The notes under the pieces are model-generated. The model was not told where the DNA came from. It made no database searches and saw only the letters and a list, made by a program, of their open reading frames with translations. Positions 62,767 through 64,000 of a DNA stretch of 64,000 nucleotides are shown piece by piece. Position 1 is the first letter of the stretch; each line of letters opens with the position of its first letter. The stretch spans positions 186,001 to 250,000 of the forward strand of contig NZ_LQXA01000035.1 of NCBI RefSeq assembly GCF_001618005.1. The letters are read 5' to 3'. A program made the position numbers and the translations under genes. This DNA is from Clavibacter tessellarius (GTDB lineage: Bacteria > Actinomycetota > Actinomycetes > Actinomycetales > Microbacteriaceae).

Positions 62767-64000
62767 TCAGCCCTTGGTGATCGGGGCGTAGCGGAACTTG
62801 AAGGACGCGTCGAGCGTCACGCCCTTCACGTCCTTGCCGGCCACCGCGACCTGCGAGCCCTGGAGCAGGGGCAGGGTCGGCAGGTCGGCGGCGACCTCGT
62901 CCTGGATCTGGCCGATGAGCTCGGCGCGCTTCGAGGTGTCGGCCTCCGACAGCTGCTGCGTGATGAGGTCCGTCACGGCGGGGTTGTCGTAGTGGTTCTT
63001 CACGAACGACTGCGGGGAGAAGAACGGCGTGAGGTAGTTGTCCGCGTCCGAGTAGTCGGGGAACCAGCCGAGCTGGTACGCCGGGTACTCGTCGTTGACG
63101 CGGGCCTTGCTGTACTGGTCCCAGATGGTGGACTGCAGGTTCACCTGGAACAGGCCGGTCGCCTCGAGCTGCTGCTTGACGAGCGCGTACTCGTCGTCCG
63201 AGCCGGCGCCGTAGTGGTCCGGGTTGAACTGGAGCTGCAGCGCGACGGGCGTGGCCACGCCGGCGTCGGAGAGGGCCTTCGCCGCCTTGTCCGCGTCCGG
63301 CCCGCCGTTCCCGTCGCCGTACATGCCCTTCAGCGCCTGGTTCGCGCCGGAGAGGCCGTCGGCCACGTAGGAGTAGAGCGGCGTGTAGGTGCCGTTGTAG
63401 ACCTCGGTCGACAGCTCGTCGCGGTCGATGAGGTCGGCGGCCGCCGTGCGGACGGCGAGGGCCTTGGCCGGGTCGGCCTCGCCCGTCGTCGTGCCGAAGG
63501 GCTGCGTGTTCAGGTTGAACGTGATGTAGCGGATCTCGCCGCCGGGGCCGTCGATGACCTGTACGGAGTCGTCCTTCTTGAGGTCGGCGATGTCGGTGGC
63601 GCCGAGCGAGCGGCCCGCCACGTCGATCTCGCCGTTCTGCACGGCGAGCTTCATGGTGGTCTCGTCCGCGTAGTAGCGCGCGGTGACGCCGCCGTTGGCG
63701 GCCTTCGGCAGGACGCCCTGGTAGTCGGCGTTCGGCGCGTAGGCGACGAGCTGGTTGAGCTGGAAGTCGGTGATCACGTACTGGCCGGCGAACGCGTTGG
63801 CGGCCACGATGTCGGCGGGGTCCGCCAGCTTGTCGGCCGGGAACACCTCCTCGTCGACGATGGGGCCGGCGGGGCTCGAGAGCACCTGCTCGAAGGTCTG
63901 GTCGTTCGCGGTCTTCAGCGTGAAGACGACCGTGGTGTCGTCGGGCGCCGCGACGGACTCGATGTTGGCGAGCAGCGACGACGGGCCGTTGCCGTTGTCG
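62767..64000 (-). CDS. Peptide ABC transporter substrate-binding protein (DppA/OppA type), 5' part missing
   Basis: Open through the right window edge; at least 410 residues are present. The visible part is the family-5 extracellular solute-binding fold: PDDTTVVFTLKTAN, EIDVAGRSLGATDIADLKKD, GGEIRYITFNLNTQPFG (typical bound-substrate strand), LGWFPDYSDADNYLTPFFSP and PTLPLLQGSQVAVAGKDVKG. The N-terminal signal peptide lies outside. The protein is likely lipid-anchored outside the membrane, and its C-terminus ends FKFRYAPITKG. Confidence 0.92.
   Translation of the reverse strand, partial: DNGNGPSSLLANIESVAAPDDTTVVFTLKTANDQTFEQVLSSPAGPIVDEEVFPADKLADPADIVAANAFAGQYVITDFQLNQLVAYAPNADYQGVLPKAANGGVTARYYADETTMKLAVQNGEIDVAGRSLGATDIADLKKDDSVQVIDGPGGEIRYITFNLNTQPFGTTTGEADPAKALAVRTAAADLIDRDELSTEVYNGTYTPLYSYVADGLSGANQALKGMYGDGNGGPDADKAAKALSDAGVATPVALQLQFNPDHYGAGSDDEYALVKQQLEATGLFQVNLQSTIWDQYSKARVNDEYPAYQLGWFPDYSDADNYLTPFFSPQSFVKNHYDNPAVTDLITQQLSEADTSKRAELIGQIQDEVAADLPTLPLLQGSQVAVAGKDVKGVTLDASFKFRYAPITKG

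Overview
The window is chromosomal DNA of a very GC-rich actinobacterium of the family Microbacteriaceae, most likely Clavibacter. This rests on codon bias, the homodimeric AceE, a FasR-type PucR regulator beside a discrete fabD-fabH-acpP-fabF set, DUF3145, DUF4191, a polyphosphate glucokinase, and a fucose-type exopolysaccharide locus of the kind described for Clavibacter michiganensis. The species call is inference. No insertion sequence, prophage, integrase or CRISPR array is visible.

1-15.9 kb: a conserved actinobacterial core block resembling the Rv2215-Rv2230c neighbourhood of Mycobacterium tuberculosis. It holds sucB, DUF4191, an RDD protein, glnA with a GlnR-type box, glnE, glnA2, panB, ppgK, the RNase P RNA, a coiled-coil CT398-like protein and Nif3. 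The lipB/lipA pair often found after sucB is not here; a pseudokinase-like membrane protein lies there instead.

16-18.7 kb: a biotin ECF transporter operon (bioY, ATPase, EcfT), divergent from a TetR regulator (BioQ type) with a clear operator between them. The regulator's frame ends inside an antisense tRNA-Val gene. 18.8-30.2 kb: a membrane protein, a peroxiredoxin (AhpE-like), aceE, the PucR regulator (FasR-like), the type II fatty-acid genes fabD-fabH-acpP-fabF, an O-antigen-ligase-like protein and DUF3145. 30.4-34.9 kb: small regulators and housekeeping genes (PadR, DUF1684, an acidic miniprotein, a family-A polymerase-like protein, a cold-shock protein).

35-51 kb: an exopolysaccharide locus. 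It has a polyprenyl-phosphate sugar transferase (initiation), a flippase, six GT-B-type glycosyltransferase genes (one a fusion), two acyltransferases, gmd and fcl for GDP-L-fucose, and a GT14-type branching transferase. Many neighbours overlap by 4 nt (GTGA), and two glycosyltransferase genes are preceded by unannotated mini-ORFs whose stops overlap the gene starts. No polymerase or chain-length/export tyrosine kinase is inside the locus; the ligase/polymerase-like gene at 28-29.4 kb is the nearest candidate.

51-64 kb: housekeeping genes (tRNA-Met, a GT4 transferase, a DMT transporter, peptide deformylase, tRNA-Asn, a lactonase) and a leftward peptide-type ABC transporter operon. That operon carries three nucleotide-binding domains on two genes and ends with a 2-hydroxyacid dehydrogenase; its binding-protein gene runs off the right edge.

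A recurring theme is leaderless transcription: at least thirteen genes have a TANNNT hexamer ending 6-7 nt before the start codon and no Shine-Dalgarno sequence.
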